Under the pieces are notes generated by a model. It was not told the DNA's origin, did no database searches, and saw only the letters and a program-made list of their open reading frames with translations. Positions 33,628-45,284 of a stretch of 64,000 nt of DNA are shown here, piece by piece. This stretch comes from Budorcas taxicolor (taxonomy: Eukaryota; Chordata; Mammalia; Artiodactyla; Bovidae), in assembly GCF_023091745.1 (NCBI RefSeq), contig NC_068920.1:153169622-153233621 (forward strand). Reading direction: 5' to 3'. The first letter of the stretch is position 1; each line of letters starts with the position of its first letter. The translations under genes and the position numbers were made by a program.

Positions 33628-36600
33628 TCAATCAATTTCCAAATCACTGTCCTCACTGTGACAGGTGGCAGAGTTACGCACAGAGGTCAGCAACAAAACT
33701 TCCTTTTCCGGGAGCAATCCAAACTCCTGGAGGAAAGCCTCAAGGTCCACAGCAAAAAAATCTTCCCCCAGCTGGTCAGTGACTCGGACAAAGTTGCCAA
33801 CCAGTTCGCCCCCCTTGTAGATGAGCAGGGCAGGGAGGGCATTCCTGGTGAAGCGGCTGCTGGCCCCGATCACCGAGCTCCTCACCCGGCAGAACTTGAC
33901 CGCCGGGTACTCTGCTGCGAGGCAGAGCATGCAACCGTTCATGGCTTCGGTCCCCGGGATGCCGTCCTCGTAAATGTGGACCATGATGAGGGTGCTCCTC
34001 TGCTCCTTGTCAATCATGTCCAGGAACCCTTCTCCACTGGGGATCTCAAAAACCTGCTTGAACTGGGGCCCTTGGTAGAGCTGCTGCCGCATCTCTTCCA
34101 TCCTCTGCTTCCGGTACTGCTGCAGGAACTCCTCATCATCCTGGTCCTCGTTCATCACCGCCAAGTCCTTCAGAGTCATCTGCGGGGGGACCAGCGTGAG
34201 CGTAAGAGACGTAAACCCGACAGCGACACAGGTTACACAAGACGAGCGGGGCGCCACGGTAATAACACTGGCGCGCACCGCGCTAATAACAAACACTGGC
34301 GATCAGGGGTAGCTCCTGAGCGAGGCCTGGGTGTTTCTAATTACCTTCCCACTGATCTTCTCCTGGAGGTCCTTCTGCTTCTGCTGCTCCTCCTCCTCGT
34401 CCAGATGGGACCTGCAGCTCAGGGACAGCTTCTTGATCAGCCTCTCCATCTCCCGGCACTGCTCCTCCCGCTGCTCTGTCTCCAGCTGTTTGAAGCGGCG
34501 CCAGTCATTGATCACGCCTTTGGGACCTGAGTTGGGGGTGAATATGGAGGTGACCAAAGATGACCACGGGATTAGGGGCTGGTGCACATCTGTCCAGAGC
34601 TGGCTCCATCAACGGCACAGGGATGCTCACACAGGGCAGCGTGGTCCACACACAGGCATGTCCATGGCAGGATGGTGTGCGAGAATTAAAGGGCCACACT
34701 AAGACCCAATGTTAGGATATGAGTGAAATAAATTCAGACTCATCTACTCAAAGGAAAATAAAGCAACTCTTAGAAACAATAAGGTAGCTATAGGTTCCCT
34801 TCCATGAAAAGTGTCTAAACATATTAGGTCAAAAAAGAAAAAGTAAAATGCAACACAATATCATGGTACGATCCCCCAAGTTTTAGAAAAATAACTATAT
34901 GTTCGTGTATAAATATTTACATATATTTGTATATGTGCATGTACATTTGTATGACCTCTATATTTGCATGTAGAAAAAGGGCCAGAAAAATAGGTAAACT
35001 GTTAACAGTGGATATGTCTAGGAAGTAAGATCTAAGGAGACTAGTGAGAGAGAACTTTTATTTTTTTTCTTTCCACACTTCCTTATTATCTGACTTTTTA
35101 TAACAAGATTGTGGCAGGTTATCCTGTTATTCAAACTAACCCCAAACCTCCCAGCCCCCATGCTATATAGCCCTGCCCCTTACCACGTGACTTGTAATAC
35201 CACCTCTGGGATGAAAACATGTATCCCCAGCCCACTGATGCAGGGTGTGGCCATGTGATTTACTGTGGCCACTGAATTCTGAGCAAAAACTTAACGAGCC
35301 GTTATATGTCTCCAACAGCCCTCTCTTTCTCTACACTTGGTCAGGAGAACAGTGTGTCCCCAAAGGGGCTGCTCCTTCAGCCTAGTTCCTGGAATGACAG
35401 GACATACGAAGCAGAAGCAAGGCTGCTCGTGATCCATACGGGTAGCACATAACATGACTGAGAAATAAATCTTTGTTGTCACAAGACATGAGACTGGGAG
35501 GTCAAGGTTTATTTGTCGTCACAGGAAAAAAAAAATATAAATATCTGTATGAAGAAAACTTTAAAATGTTGCCAAGAGACACTAAGAAAGACCTGAATAA
35601 ATGGAAAAGCAACACCATATTCCTGACCAGGAAAACACAACATCACAAGGGCCTAATTATCCCTAAATTCATCCATATATTTAATGCATTTCTGATGAAA
35701 ATATGTGATTACACATGTGTGCACGCTCCTTTGGAAAAATAAGAAAGCAGGAGTTGAGAAAATAATGACATAGAAGAGTACTGTATGGGGACCAGGCCTA
35801 CCAGATACTAAAACATATTATAACAGAATAATTAAAGCAGTGCGGGAGGACTTCCCTGGTGGTCCAGTGGTGAAGAATCCGCCTGCCAAAGCAGGGAATA
35901 GGGTTCAGTCCCCGGTCCGGGAGGACTGCACAGACTGTAGAGCAACCAAGCCCGTGTGCCACAAGTACTGAAGCCCATGGGCCCTGGAGCCTGCGCTGCA
36001 CAACCAGAAAAGCCGCTGCATCGACGAGAAGCCCCTGCGAAGCAACGAAGCCCCAGTGCAGCTATAAACAGATAAGTAATTAAAACATAAAAACAACACT
36101 GTGATAGCAAAAGACAAATCAGTGGGAGAGACTACCAAGAACAGCCAAAGACGCAAATATAAGCAGAAAGTCAGTACAAGATAGAACTGGCATTCCCAAA
36201 CAATGGAGAAATGGCCCGTCCTGGTGTCTGAGTGATTCCCTGGGCCCAGCAAAGGGACCAAGTTTCCAGATCCTTGAAGACAAGGGGTAACACCCCAAAA
36301 TACAGACTGATTTTCCACTCTACCTTCATTGGCCGAGCAGCTGCCAAGAACAAAGGTCGCATCTCCCGATACCTGGCAAACAAATGCAGTATTGCCTCAC
36401 GAATCAAATGCTTCTCTGAGGTGCCTACCAGTGCCTTCCTGGAGAAGGAAATGGCAACCCACTCCAGTATTCTTGCCTGGAGAATCCCACGGACGGAGGA
36501 GCCTGGTGGGCTACAGTCCATGGGGTCGCAAAGAGTCGGACACGACTGAGCAACTTGACTTGACTGACCAGTGTTTTGAGGGAGAAGCTTCAAGAACAAG

Positions 36601-38596
36601 TTGAGGAGCGGCTGTCCTTCTGTAAGACTGGAGAGATTCCCTGAAAGAATCTGGATGTCATGAAGGAGGCAATGGTTCAGGCAGAGGAAGCGGCTGCCAA
36701 GATTACTAGCAAGCTCAAGAAACAGGAGAAGAAACGCTTGAAGAAGAAGAAAAGGCTGGCTGCAATTGCCCTGGCTTCTTCAGAAAATAGCAGTGCCCTG
36801 GAGGAGTGTGAGGAGACAAGTGAAAGAGCCGAAAAGAAGAAAAAGCAAAAGTCCCAGGAGGCTCTTCGGGAGAATGGAATGGAAGACCCATCTGTCTCTT
36901 TTTCCAAACCCAAGAAAAAGAAATCTTTTTCCAAGGAAGAGCTAGTTAGTGGTGATCTTGAAGAGACAACTGGTACTGGAAGTCTTCCCAAGAGGAAGAA
37001 ATCTTTTCCCAAAGAGGAACCAGTTACTGACCCTGATGAGTCAGAAAACAAGAGGGTCCCCAAGAAAAAGCAGAAATTGTCTTCCAAGGAAGAGCCACTC
37101 AGCAGTGGACCTGAAGAGGCTGCTGCCAGCAAGAGCAGTGGCTCCAAGAAAAAGAAAAAGCTTTGAAAGCTATCCCAGGAAGTTAGAATGGACATCTTCC
37201 TAGTGGGGCGTAACTTACAGAGGTATTCCCCATCCCATCCCCTAGAGCCCAATAAAAATAGAAACAAACGAACAAAAAGCAATGGAGAAAAGATGGCTTA
37301 TTCAGTAAGTGATATGGAAATAACTGGGTAGCAATATGAAAAAAATTAAGCTGGAGTCCTACAACTTAACAAAATGAATTCCAAATAAATCAACAGTTAA
37401 GTGTTAAACAAACAAACAAAATCATAAAAATACTTTTTTTAAAAGGCATGGGAGTCTTTTTTTAATAATTCTGGAGTGGAGAAAGGTCTTTTACATAAGA
37501 AATAAAACTAAGAAACTATAAAATAATGCTCTCAAGCACATAACAATTGGAAAAAAAAACACTTTCTGCCACAAAAAGAACAAAAACCAAGAGACAAACA
37601 ATAAAATAGGAATATTTGCAACTCAAACCACAGATTAATTTCCTTAATATATAGCTCCCTAAGAAGAAAAAGACCAAGTACCCAGTTTTGAAAATGAGCA
37701 AAGGACATGAACGTATCCTTTAAAATTAGAAAAAAAGACTTGTCACTCCCAACCTAGAGGAGTGGACTGGAGGTTCAAGAGGGAGGGGACACATGTATAC
37801 CTATGGTTGATTCATGTTGATATACGGCAGAAACCAACATAATATTGTAAAGCAACTACCCTCTAATTAAAAATAAATAAATTTTTTTTAAAAAGAGTTG
37901 TCACTTCTAAAAAGATGAAAACTACAGTGAAGTGCCATTTGCCATCCATCAGGATGGCATCAGGGTATCAAAAAAGTTTGGTAACACAGCAGAAGGTCAT
38001 ATATATGGGAACTGTCACACTCCTGCTTAAACTACAAACCAGTACTAGCTCAACTGACAGCAATTTGGAAATAATAAAGTGTGAAAGTGTAAATGTGCCA
38101 TAGCTAGGAATTTATACTACCAATATACTCATACCTATGATTTATTGGATATCAAACACCTATTCATTTGAGAAGCTAGACTCAAAACACAGGCCGGGCT
38201 ATTTGAATCATCAGCACACTGCCATGCATACATGTTAATATTGCGCAGTGCGATGGCTAGAAGCACCGTGAAATGGTAACACTGGGTTGTCTCTAGATGT
38301 CCGACTGGAATTAGAGAGAAGTGATCATGAGACTTCGAATACATATTTAAAGATCATGAGACTTCTGATACATCTTTAATGGACATTTTTTAAACCTATT
38401 CCTAGAGCCCAGGATTTCCAGTACCTGTGTTAACTGAGACGCCTTCGCCTGCCAAGTCCGTGTCTGCGGGCATGGAACTGCCAGCCAGGGCACCTCTGCC
38501 TCTGTCCTTGTCCTCGTGATCGCTGTCCTCCTCCTCACTGCTGCTGTAATAGTACTGCAGCTTCTCCCCCAGCAACTTATCATCCAGGGTCGTCAT
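33628..38596 (-). CDS. PDCL: Phosducin-like protein (PhLP1), complete coding region in three exons
   Basis: A cytosolic co-chaperone working with the CCT chaperonin to assemble G-protein beta-gamma dimers (known for the family). Coding exons on the minus strand: 38596-38425 (residues 1-57 plus a split Gly58), 34526-34345 (residues 59-118 and the end of codon 58), 34179-33628 (residues 119-301 and stop). Junctions are acceptor ctag/GC before the ATG, donor cacag/gtactg, acceptor ctcag/gtccc, donor gggaag/gtaatt and acceptor gcag/ATGACT. The phases close to exactly 301 codons, the length I recall for human PDCL. Visible features: an acidic Ser-rich segment SSSEEEDSD at 18-26, which carries the CK2 sites; the beta-gamma contact helix GVINDWRRFKQLE (61-73); a Glu/Lys-rich linker; and a thioredoxin-like C-terminal half ending CHSEDSDLEID. 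Upstream noncoding exon 1 is expected in the CpG island. The large intron holds a NOP56 retrocopy and L1 and SINE insertions. Confidence 0.95.
34700..36170. other. PDCL intron: L1 remnants and a SINE
   Basis: L1-like sequence at about 35510-35830 and a full CHR-type SINE at 35849-36095. The rest (34700-35500) is unclassified. No exon-like frame was found. Confidence 0.6.
35849..36095 (+). mobile_element. CHR-type SINE in PDCL intron
   Basis: 'ggacttccctggtggtccag' start, 'ttcagtccccggtccgggag' and an A-rich end. Confidence 0.9.
36220..37283 (+). pseudogene. NOP56: NOP56 processed pseudogene, 5'-truncated and broken by a SINE
   Basis: The plus strand encodes the C-terminal part of the box C/D snoRNP protein NOP56 without introns. 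The first part (about 36220-36433) contains NTPKYRLIFHSTFIGRAAAK and SRYLANKCSIASRI from the Nop domain. The second (36567-37166) contains the Lys-rich tail with SFSKPKKKKSFSKEEL. It then has a 3' UTR with an AATAAA signal near 37251 and an A-rich end, the marks of retrotransposition. Lesions are the missing N-terminal two-thirds, a Bov-tA insertion (36434-36566), a 2-base frameshift just after it and an in-frame TGA at 36642-36644. The 168-codon frame from 36660 is only the leftover tail. It lies inside the PDCL intron, antisense to PDCL. Confidence 0.92.
36427..36573 (+). mobile_element. Bov-tA fragment inside the NOP56 pseudogene
   Basis: The BovA body 36434-36566 is flanked by accagtg (36427-36433 and 36567-36573), which is pseudogene sequence duplicated on insertion. 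Confidence 0.88.
37284..38170 (+). mobile_element. L1 3' remnants in PDCL intron
   Basis: L1-like blocks at 37380-37700, 37700-37900 ('gatatacggcagaaaccaac') and 37905-38170 have no usable frame. Confidence 0.65.
38171..38424. other. PDCL intron, no feature
   Basis: Ordinary intron sequence next to the first coding exon. The donor gtactgg is at 38424-38418. Confidence 0.5.
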
Positions 38597-38601
38597 CGTG
38601 C

Positions 38602-39248
38602 CTAGGAGAGGGCGACAACACCAGGCTGTTAGCTGGCTTGAATCAGACAGACATGAATCTGAAGAGTTGGGGCTCACCTGTGCTCAAATCCTACTATTTA
38701 TAATATCCTAAAAGTGACTGTTTTAATAAGCAGGATCTCAGCAAATCCACACAATGATCCTGTGACAGGGCTTATCATGCTCTTTTTGTAGAAGGTAAAA
38801 CTGAGGCTCAGATGAGGAAAGTTTCACCGCCGAAAGTTTACAGCAAACAGTTGAGCTGGGCTCAGATCCCAGGGCTTCCTAACTCTGACAGACTGAAGGG
38901 GTGGGTCACTATCTTCTGAACAGTATACACAGTGTTCACACAGTATACCCTGAAGTAGGATGGTGGCTTGAAGGAATCTACAGAGTGACTTAAGATGTTT
39001 ATCTACACATACTTTTTGGTTTACCTACCAAGCAAGACTGCTGGTAATTGAAAAATTGGATAAGAATTCTCAGGAAAAAATCCAAAAAGCAGCACCAAGA
39101 GTGGGATGCTGAGGCATTGCTTGTCTAAGCCCATCACTCATTCATCTCTTGCCTTCCACTTCCCTGTGAGGGTTAGAAAGCCCTACCAACATCGGTTAAA
39201 AGAGTGGCCCATGACAAGATTTAATAATTCCCCGGTGTTTAAGTTTCC
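38602..39248. other. PDCL first intron with an MIR remnant
   Basis: A pyrimidine-rich acceptor (cctctcctag) ends at 38602. An MIR-like patch lies at about 38745-38885. Nothing else is recognised. Confidence 0.5.
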
Positions 39249-39532
39249 TAAGGTGGCTCCATCGGCAAAGAGACCACCTGCAATGCAGAAGACGCCCATT
39301 CCAGATCGCTGGGTCAGGAAGATCCCCTGCAGAAGGAATCGGCAACCCATTCCGGCATTCCTGCCTGGGAAATCCCACGGACTAAGGAGCCTGGTGGGCT
39401 GCCGTCTATGGGGTCGCACAGAGTCAGACACGACTGAAGCCACTGAGCAGACTGAGCAAGGAGCCTGGAGCGCCACAATCTATAGGATCGCAAGAGTTGC
39501 ACACGACTTAGCGACTAAACCACCACACCACC
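39249..39532 (+). mobile_element. Bov-tA/BovA SINE, dimer-like
   Basis: It contains 'aaggtggctccatcggcaaa', 'ctgggtcaggaagatcccct' and 'gggtcgcacagagtcagaca', with a second short BovA-like end near 39455-39530. It interrupts the first PDCL intron. Confidence 0.82.
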
Positions 39533-40039
39533 AGTGTTTAAAGGACCATGGTGAGAGCCAAGCTTCTGCATCAGAAGAAGCCTGGGACATCTGGGGAGAA
39601 AGGTACAGCTTAGTCCCTCACAGGTCTGCCTAAGGATCTCACCAGGAGGGGCTGTAACTCCAGCATGCCTTCCTTTAAATACTGCAATATCATGCTTCCT
39701 AGATTACAGGCATCCACGGCCCTGTTAAGACTCCATAACAAAGTGACTTCTCCCACCGGGCAGGGAGGTCTTGAAAACAAGAGATCGCCAATGCCCAGCA
39801 CGAGGCCTCTGCACAATTTGCCAAGTTCACAGAGACAGCCCGGATCTGTGGGGATATCCAGGGACCCGGGCAGCCAGACGAAGTGGGGGAGGAGGTGTGC
39901 AGAGTGGCAGGGCTGAGAAAAAACGATGCAGGAACAAAGCCGGGATGGGGGGCAGTGAGAGAAATGGGACCAAACCTAACTTAAAGAGGCAGAGGGGCCC
40001 AGGCGGTGCAAGGTGAAAAGACAAGAGACTGGGCAGGGA

Positions 40040-40680
40040 TGCTTTCACGGTGAGGGCGGTGTCTTGGATAGGCGGCGGCAAGGGCAGTGCCAGCGAAGGG
40101 GATGGGGAGGAGGCGGGGCCTTTAAGAGGAGGGGCCGAAGGCGGGGCCCGCGGGTCTCACGGAGGAGGCGGGGCCTTTAAGGGGAGGGGGCCGAGGGCGG
40201 GGCCCGCGTGCGATCTCACGGAGGAGGCGGGGCCTTTCGGGGGAAGTAGTCGAGGGCGGGGCCCGCAGCAGGGCGGCAGAGAGGCGCGGAACCTCGGGGG
40301 ATCCCGAGGAAGGTGGGCCAGCGGAGGGAGCCGGGAAACGGCAAAGACCCTGGGGGTCCAGGGGCCGCGCCAACCGGGCTATCGCGTCCAGGCTTGCCGA
40401 CCACCTGTACTCTGCCACCTCCCACCTCATACCCTATCCCCGCCGCTTCTTCCCGGCTGACCTCAGTACAGTTCCCCGGCCTCGTTCAGTCCGATCCTTC
40501 AGGCTGGCACTTCGGGAAGAAGGGTAGCGCTCGGCTGGAGGAAAAGAAGTGGTTCGGCACCTTGAGCACGAAGAGAAAAGCCGCCTGAGTCCCGACTGCG
40601 CGGACCAATGGGGCAGCCTTTCTGCGTCAGCGCGGACACACGTTGCCCAATTAGAGGAAGCGCATCCTGGCCGGCCTAGC
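40040..40680 (-). promoter_or_regulatory. PDCL: CpG island, probable PDCL promoter and noncoding first exon
   Basis: GC and CpG density rise sharply here and nowhere else in the window. The island sits about 1.5-2.1 kb upstream of the PDCL start codon. It holds many GC boxes, a CCAAT motif (accaatgg near 40605) and a tgcgtcag element near 40623 that resembles a CRE half site. The transcription start is probably about 40560-40640 reading leftward. The donor of noncoding exon 1 was not resolved: minus-strand candidates occur near 40457 (ctgag/gtcagc) and at the gtgag motifs inside the GC-box array. Long frames here (136 aa at 40050-40460) are chance frames in GC-rich DNA. Confidence 0.75.
40107..40268. 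repeat. Three-copy tandem repeat of paired GC boxes
   Basis: Units start at 40107, 40162 and 40221 (spacing 55 and 59 bp). Each opens with gaggaggcggggccttt and carries a second GC box (gcggggcccgc) about 30 bp later, giving six evenly arranged Sp1-type sites. The third unit is the most diverged. Confidence 0.9.
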
Positions 40681-40689
40681 GGGAAGCTA

Positions 40690-41575
40690 CGGGTCCTACT
40701 TTAGGACAAACTTTTCGACAAAAGTAATACTCTTATATTTGCTTTATTTTTGTTTTAATTTGAACGAAAGGCCACGCTAGATATGCCCAGCTTTGCGCAT
40801 TAAGAACAATTTCGTTGTCTTTGACGTGTCCGAAAACATTCCACGTGTATTTTTATTGATTGTTAATCATATCACGTCTAGTAAGACAGAAGAAAGGCTT
40901 GGACATTAATTTTGCCCAAGAACACACAGCCACTTTGGATTAAAAGAAGAAAGTCAAGTCCGAGACAACTAAACGCAAAGTGAAATCCTGTATTGGATTC
41001 CGGAACAGAAAAAGGACTTGAATGAGACAGTGGATGAAATTTGAATAAAGTGTATCAAGAAACAATAGTATTGTTATCAATAGTTCTGATAATTGAGCTA
41101 CAGTTATGTAAGATGTAAACTTAAGGGAATTCTGGGAGAAGAGTATAGGGGAACTATACTTTTTGGAAACGTAAAATGATTTCAGATTCTGAGCTCTTAT
41201 TGAGGCATCGAATACACAACATGAAGTAGCTCCTAGAAAGCTTTGTGTAAATTGAATCATTCGAAATATACTAAAACAGTACACTGTTTAAAATATAGGT
41301 AAGTTTTATTTCTCTAAAATTTGAGAGATTCTTTATTTGTGATTCTAAACCACCTGCATTTGTCTGCAAATTTGTATATGCGCATGTTTTTCTGAGCAGC
41401 TGTTTGTCCAGGCTATTAAGAGTCAAAACGCCCATCCCCAAATTTAGGAAAAGTTCATATAAAGAGATCCTATGGTAACTTTTTGTATTTTTGTTTGCAG
41501 AGTGAATAGTCTTACTGTAATCAGATTTTGTGAACAGCCAACTTAAATATGCTTGTGATCTGCTTTAAGTGACAA
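40690..41575. other. AT-rich intergenic upstream of PDCL
   Basis: Composition drops abruptly from the CpG island. It may include an old L1 or MER fragment near 41020-41300. No gene seen. Confidence 0.45.
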
Positions 41576-41581
41576 GCCAGG

Positions 41582-41715
41582 AACTTCCCTGGTGGTTCAG
41601 TAATTAAGACTCTGCATTCCCAATACAGGGGACTCCTGGTTCCTTCTCTAGTCAGTTAACTAAGATCCCACACTTTGCTTAGTGGCAAAAATACTAATAA
41701 TAAAAATTTTAAAGT
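41582..41715 (+). mobile_element. CHR-type SINE, short
   Basis: 'gaacttccctggtggttcag' start and an 'aatactaataataaaaa' tail. Confidence 0.82.
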
Positions 41716-41796
41716 AAGTGACAAGCCAGCACCCAGCAATAGTCTCTATATAGGATAGTCCGCCAAAATATTTGTTAATTACTAGATAAATGCTTG

Positions 41797-42003
41797 GGCT
41801 TCCTTCATAGTTCAGTCAGTAAAAAATCTGCCTGCAATGCAGGAGACCCAGGTTTGATTCCTGGGTTGGGAAGATCCCCTAGAGAAGGAAGTGGCAATCC
41901 ACTCCAGTATTCTTGCTTGGAAAATCCCATGGACAGAGGAGCCTGATGGGCTACAGTCCACGGGGTCACAAGAGTCAGACACGACTTAGCGACTAAACCA
42001 CCA
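41797..42003 (+). mobile_element. Bov-tA SINE
   Basis: 'gggcttccttcatagttcag' through 'ccaggtttgattcctgggtt' to 'gactaaaccaccac'. Confidence 0.88.
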
Positions 42004-43212
42004 CCTGATAAATGCTTTGCTTTTTTTTCCCCTCTCAAATCTCCCTGAAGCACTGGTCTTCTTCATGCACGGAGGCTCCTTTTCCTTCAAAATTCACTTT
42101 CAGTTTAAGGCTGCAAGTCTTGAGGGGGCCTTCAGAGCTGCTCAACAATCCTAGTTGCCCTGGGCAGACTATTCCCCTACCCTCTACGCAAAGCAGTTCA
42201 CACCTGGTCTTTCACATCTTCAACACTCTTCCCCTGTCCTGGCTTATTACCTTATGACCTCAATTCTTATTTCAAGTGAGAAACAGAAGCAATCAGTACA
42301 GACGTGTACCCTCAAAATGTACCAACAACCCCCTGCATCTGGATCTATGAAATGAATCACCAATGGAGTAGATTCTGCTCCTCCAGCCGAGAAAAGGAAT
42401 CTTCTGCAGGTTCTTCCCCTCTCTCCCCTGTGTATTCAGGCTTTCTTTCTATTTTTCTAGTTTTCATCTCTAAAAGAAAATCCTCTCAGATACCATTTTC
42501 CACTGTTCAGATTGTTAAAAATCAAAAAAGTTTGATAGCACTCAGTGAGACTGTGGGGAATACATGGCTGATAGGAGTGTAAGTTGATACAACTCTTACA
42601 GATGGCAATTGAGAAATATCTATCAATGTGCCTTTAGCATATGCAATCCCACTTCAGAAAGTTTATCCTATCGATATAGTTGAATTTATGTATTGTTTCC
42701 TTAAAAAAAAAAAAAGGAAAATGGAGAACATTATGTATGTATTACTTTCTTGCCTTTTGCAATAAAAATAGGGACAAATAATACCATTTTCTTATGTGCG
42801 CAGGGAGAAAAGCATCGAAGAAGATACAAGAAATAATTCAAATGGGAATCAGGAGTGGGAGGAAGACTTTTTATATATAATGTTTTATTTGTAATTTTTA
42901 ATCATCTGAAAGTATTATCTATTATGTTCCAAAACTTAATATTTTTTTGAAAATCAACCCTCACTTTCCTCCTTCACCATGCCTCTCCAACCACGTTTCA
43001 TTTCTCTGATCTCCTTTACAGCCAGAACAAATAGATCCCTCATTCTCTCCTCATCCTATTTCAGTTAGGCTTTTGTTGCCCCCAGTCCACTGAAACTACA
43101 CCTGTGGGGGTAACTAGTGACTTCCAAGTTGCCAAATCCTAGATAGAACCACTCAGCAACATTCAACAGTTATTTCAAGAGAAACGCTTTCTTCTCTTGG
43201 TTTCATGAAGAG
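42004..43212. other. Intergenic, with an L1 fragment at about 42480-42950
   Basis: The L1-like block is decayed and in plus orientation. Flanking parts have no recognised content. Confidence 0.5.
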
Positions 43213-43335
43213 TGGGCTTCCCTGATAGCTCAGTTGGTAAAGAATCTGCCTGCAATGCAGGAGGAGATCCTGGTTTGATTCCTGGGTCAGGAAGATCCCC
43301 TGGAGAAAGGATAGGCTACCCACTCCAGTATTCTG
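43213..43335 (+). mobile_element. Bov-tA SINE, 3' truncated
   Basis: 'gggcttccctgatagctcag' to 'ccactccagtattctgg'. Confidence 0.82.
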
Positions 43336-44160
43336 GCTTTCTTCTCTTGGTTTTCTGAAGGATACCTTCTCCTAGTTTTTCAAACTGCGTTGATACCCTC
43401 ATTAACTGCTTTGCTTCTGACCTCTAAATAAGGGAATGTCCCAGGTTCAACCTTTTGACACCTTTTCATAGATTCCTTCTATGTATACTCCTGTCCAAGA
43501 ATAATATGGAAGAAGTTAATTATATGCAAACAGATTTACTCATATGAAAGAGAATCAATAGGTGCTTGTCAACAGGGCTTTTAAAAGGGAGGATTTATAA
43601 AAGAGAGCAGGGAGATGTGGGGTGTCTGGAAACCATGAGTCTTGTCTGCTTTTCTAGAGGGAAAACTGACAAGCTAGCATTCTGCAAAGCAGTCAGTCTA
43701 GGCAGCCTGCCCTGGAGCTGGCTGGCTCAAGGCATCAATGAAAACAATGTTAGCTATTTATAGATTCTGCAGAAAACTGTGAAGTACAAGGAACAGGTTG
43801 TCTCTGTCTATTGTAAGCACCTCTACTTGGCTGAGCCAATTTCCTCATCAAAATTCTCTCAACTTCTCCTGTCAGGATTTTCCAGAGAAATATATTCAAA
43901 ATATAGGTCATATTTTGATGGTGTAAGCATGCACTTTCATTTATGAGAATTTTAGTCCTGAGGATGTGCTGGTAAGTATTAATTATTGCCTGAATTTACT
44001 TGGTCTTAAGTTTTAAAACCATGCAAGAATTCCTATCTAAATGTATGAGAAAATAGGGCCATAGTTTGTATTATGAATCCCATATTATATTCCTTTTTAA
44101 AAAAATCCCTTGGGTTTCTTTAAGGTTCCAAGAAATGTGAATAGGTGTAGTGTAACTGCC
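43336..44160. other. Intergenic, nothing recognised
   Basis: No frame above 65 codons and no repeat that I can name. Confidence 0.4.
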
Positions 44161-44161
44161 T

Positions 44162-45238
44162 TAGTTATCTATTCAGTTCAGTTCAGTAGCTCAGTTTGTC
44201 CGATTCTTTGTGACCCCATGAACCACAGCACACCAGGCCTCCCTGTCCATCACCAACTCCCGGGGTTCACTCAAACTCATGTCCATTGAGTTGGTGATGC
44301 CATCCAGCCATCTTATCCTCTGTCATCCCCTTCTCCTGCTGCCCTCAATCTTTGTCAGCAGCGGGGTCTTTTCAAATGAGTCAGCCCTACATATCAGGTG
44401 GCCAAAGTATTGGAGTTTCAGCTTCAACATCAGTCCCTCCAATGAACACCCAAGACTGATCTCCTTTAGGATGGACCAGTTGGATCTCCTTGCAGTCCAA
44501 GGGACTCTCAAAAGTCTTCTCCAACACCACAGATCAAAAGCATCAATTCTTCAGCGCTCAGCTTTCCTTATAGTCCAACTCTCACATCCATACATGACTG
44601 CTGGAAAAACCATAGCCTTGACTAGACAGAACTTTGTTGACAAAGTAATGTCTCTGCTTTTTAATATGCTGTCTAGGTTGGTCATAACTTTCTTTCCAAG
44701 GAGTAAGCATCTTTTAATTTCATGGCTGCAATCACCATCTGCAGTGATTTGGGAGCCCCAAAATATCAAGTCTGACACTGTTTCCCCATCTATTTCCCAT
44801 GAAGTGATGGGATCAGATGCCATGATCTTAATTTTCTGAATTTTGACCTTTAAGCCAACTTTTCACTCTCCTCTTTTACTTTCATCAAGAGGCTCTTTAG
44901 TTCTTCTTCACTTTCTGCCCTAAAGATGGTGTCTAAGATGAGGTTACTAGTATTTCTCCCAGCAGTCTTGATTCCACCTTGTGCTTCTCCCAGCCCTGTG
45001 TTTCTCATGATGTACTCTGCATATAAGTTAAATAAGTAGGGTGACAATATACAGCCTTGAAGTACTCCTTTTCCTATTTGGAACTAGTCTGTTCCATGTC
45101 CAGTTCTAACTGTTGCTTCCTGACCTGCATATAGGTTTCTTAAGAGGCAGGTCAGGTGGTCTGGTATTCCCTCTCTTTCAGAATTCTCCAGTTTATTGTG
45201 ATTCACGCAGTCAAAGACTTTGGCGTAGTTATCTATTG
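44162..45238 (-). mobile_element. BovB LINE 3' part, minus orientation, with target-site duplication
   Basis: About 1.05 kb of BovB lies between copies of tagttatctatt (about 44162-44173 and 45227-45238). Minus-strand frames cover parts of the reverse transcriptase and the C-terminal region but are broken at several points. It is 5'-truncated and inactive. The duplicated sequence belongs to an older element that resumes at 45239. Confidence 0.85.
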
Positions 45239-45284
45239 CTGTAGAACAAATTAACCTAACATTGAGAGAACAGAACAATATTCA

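Noticed and set aside
33628..34296. 222-codon continuous minus-strand frame as the true PDCL C-terminal exon
   Set aside because: The frame continues past the splice acceptor at 34180-34181 into intron sequence. The exon starts at 34179, where the recognised protein begins.
33517..34530. 337-codon plus-strand open frame over PDCL exons
   Set aside because: It is antisense to two PDCL coding exons and crosses the intron between them. The PDCL exons on the other strand have splice sites and a recognised protein, so this is a shadow frame.
36660..37166. 168-codon frame in the NOP56 copy as a gene
   Set aside because: It is only the C-terminal tail of a retrocopy with an upstream stop, frameshift and SINE. 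No promoter is visible.
36677..37282. 201-codon minus-strand frame opposite the NOP56 tail
   Set aside because: It is the complement of a Lys-rich coding tail; the Phe/Leu/Ser-rich translation is an artefact of that composition.
40050..40460. 136-codon frame in the CpG island
   Set aside because: Gly/Arg/Pro-rich translation of the GC-box repeat and flanks; no domain; overlapping frames on both strands.
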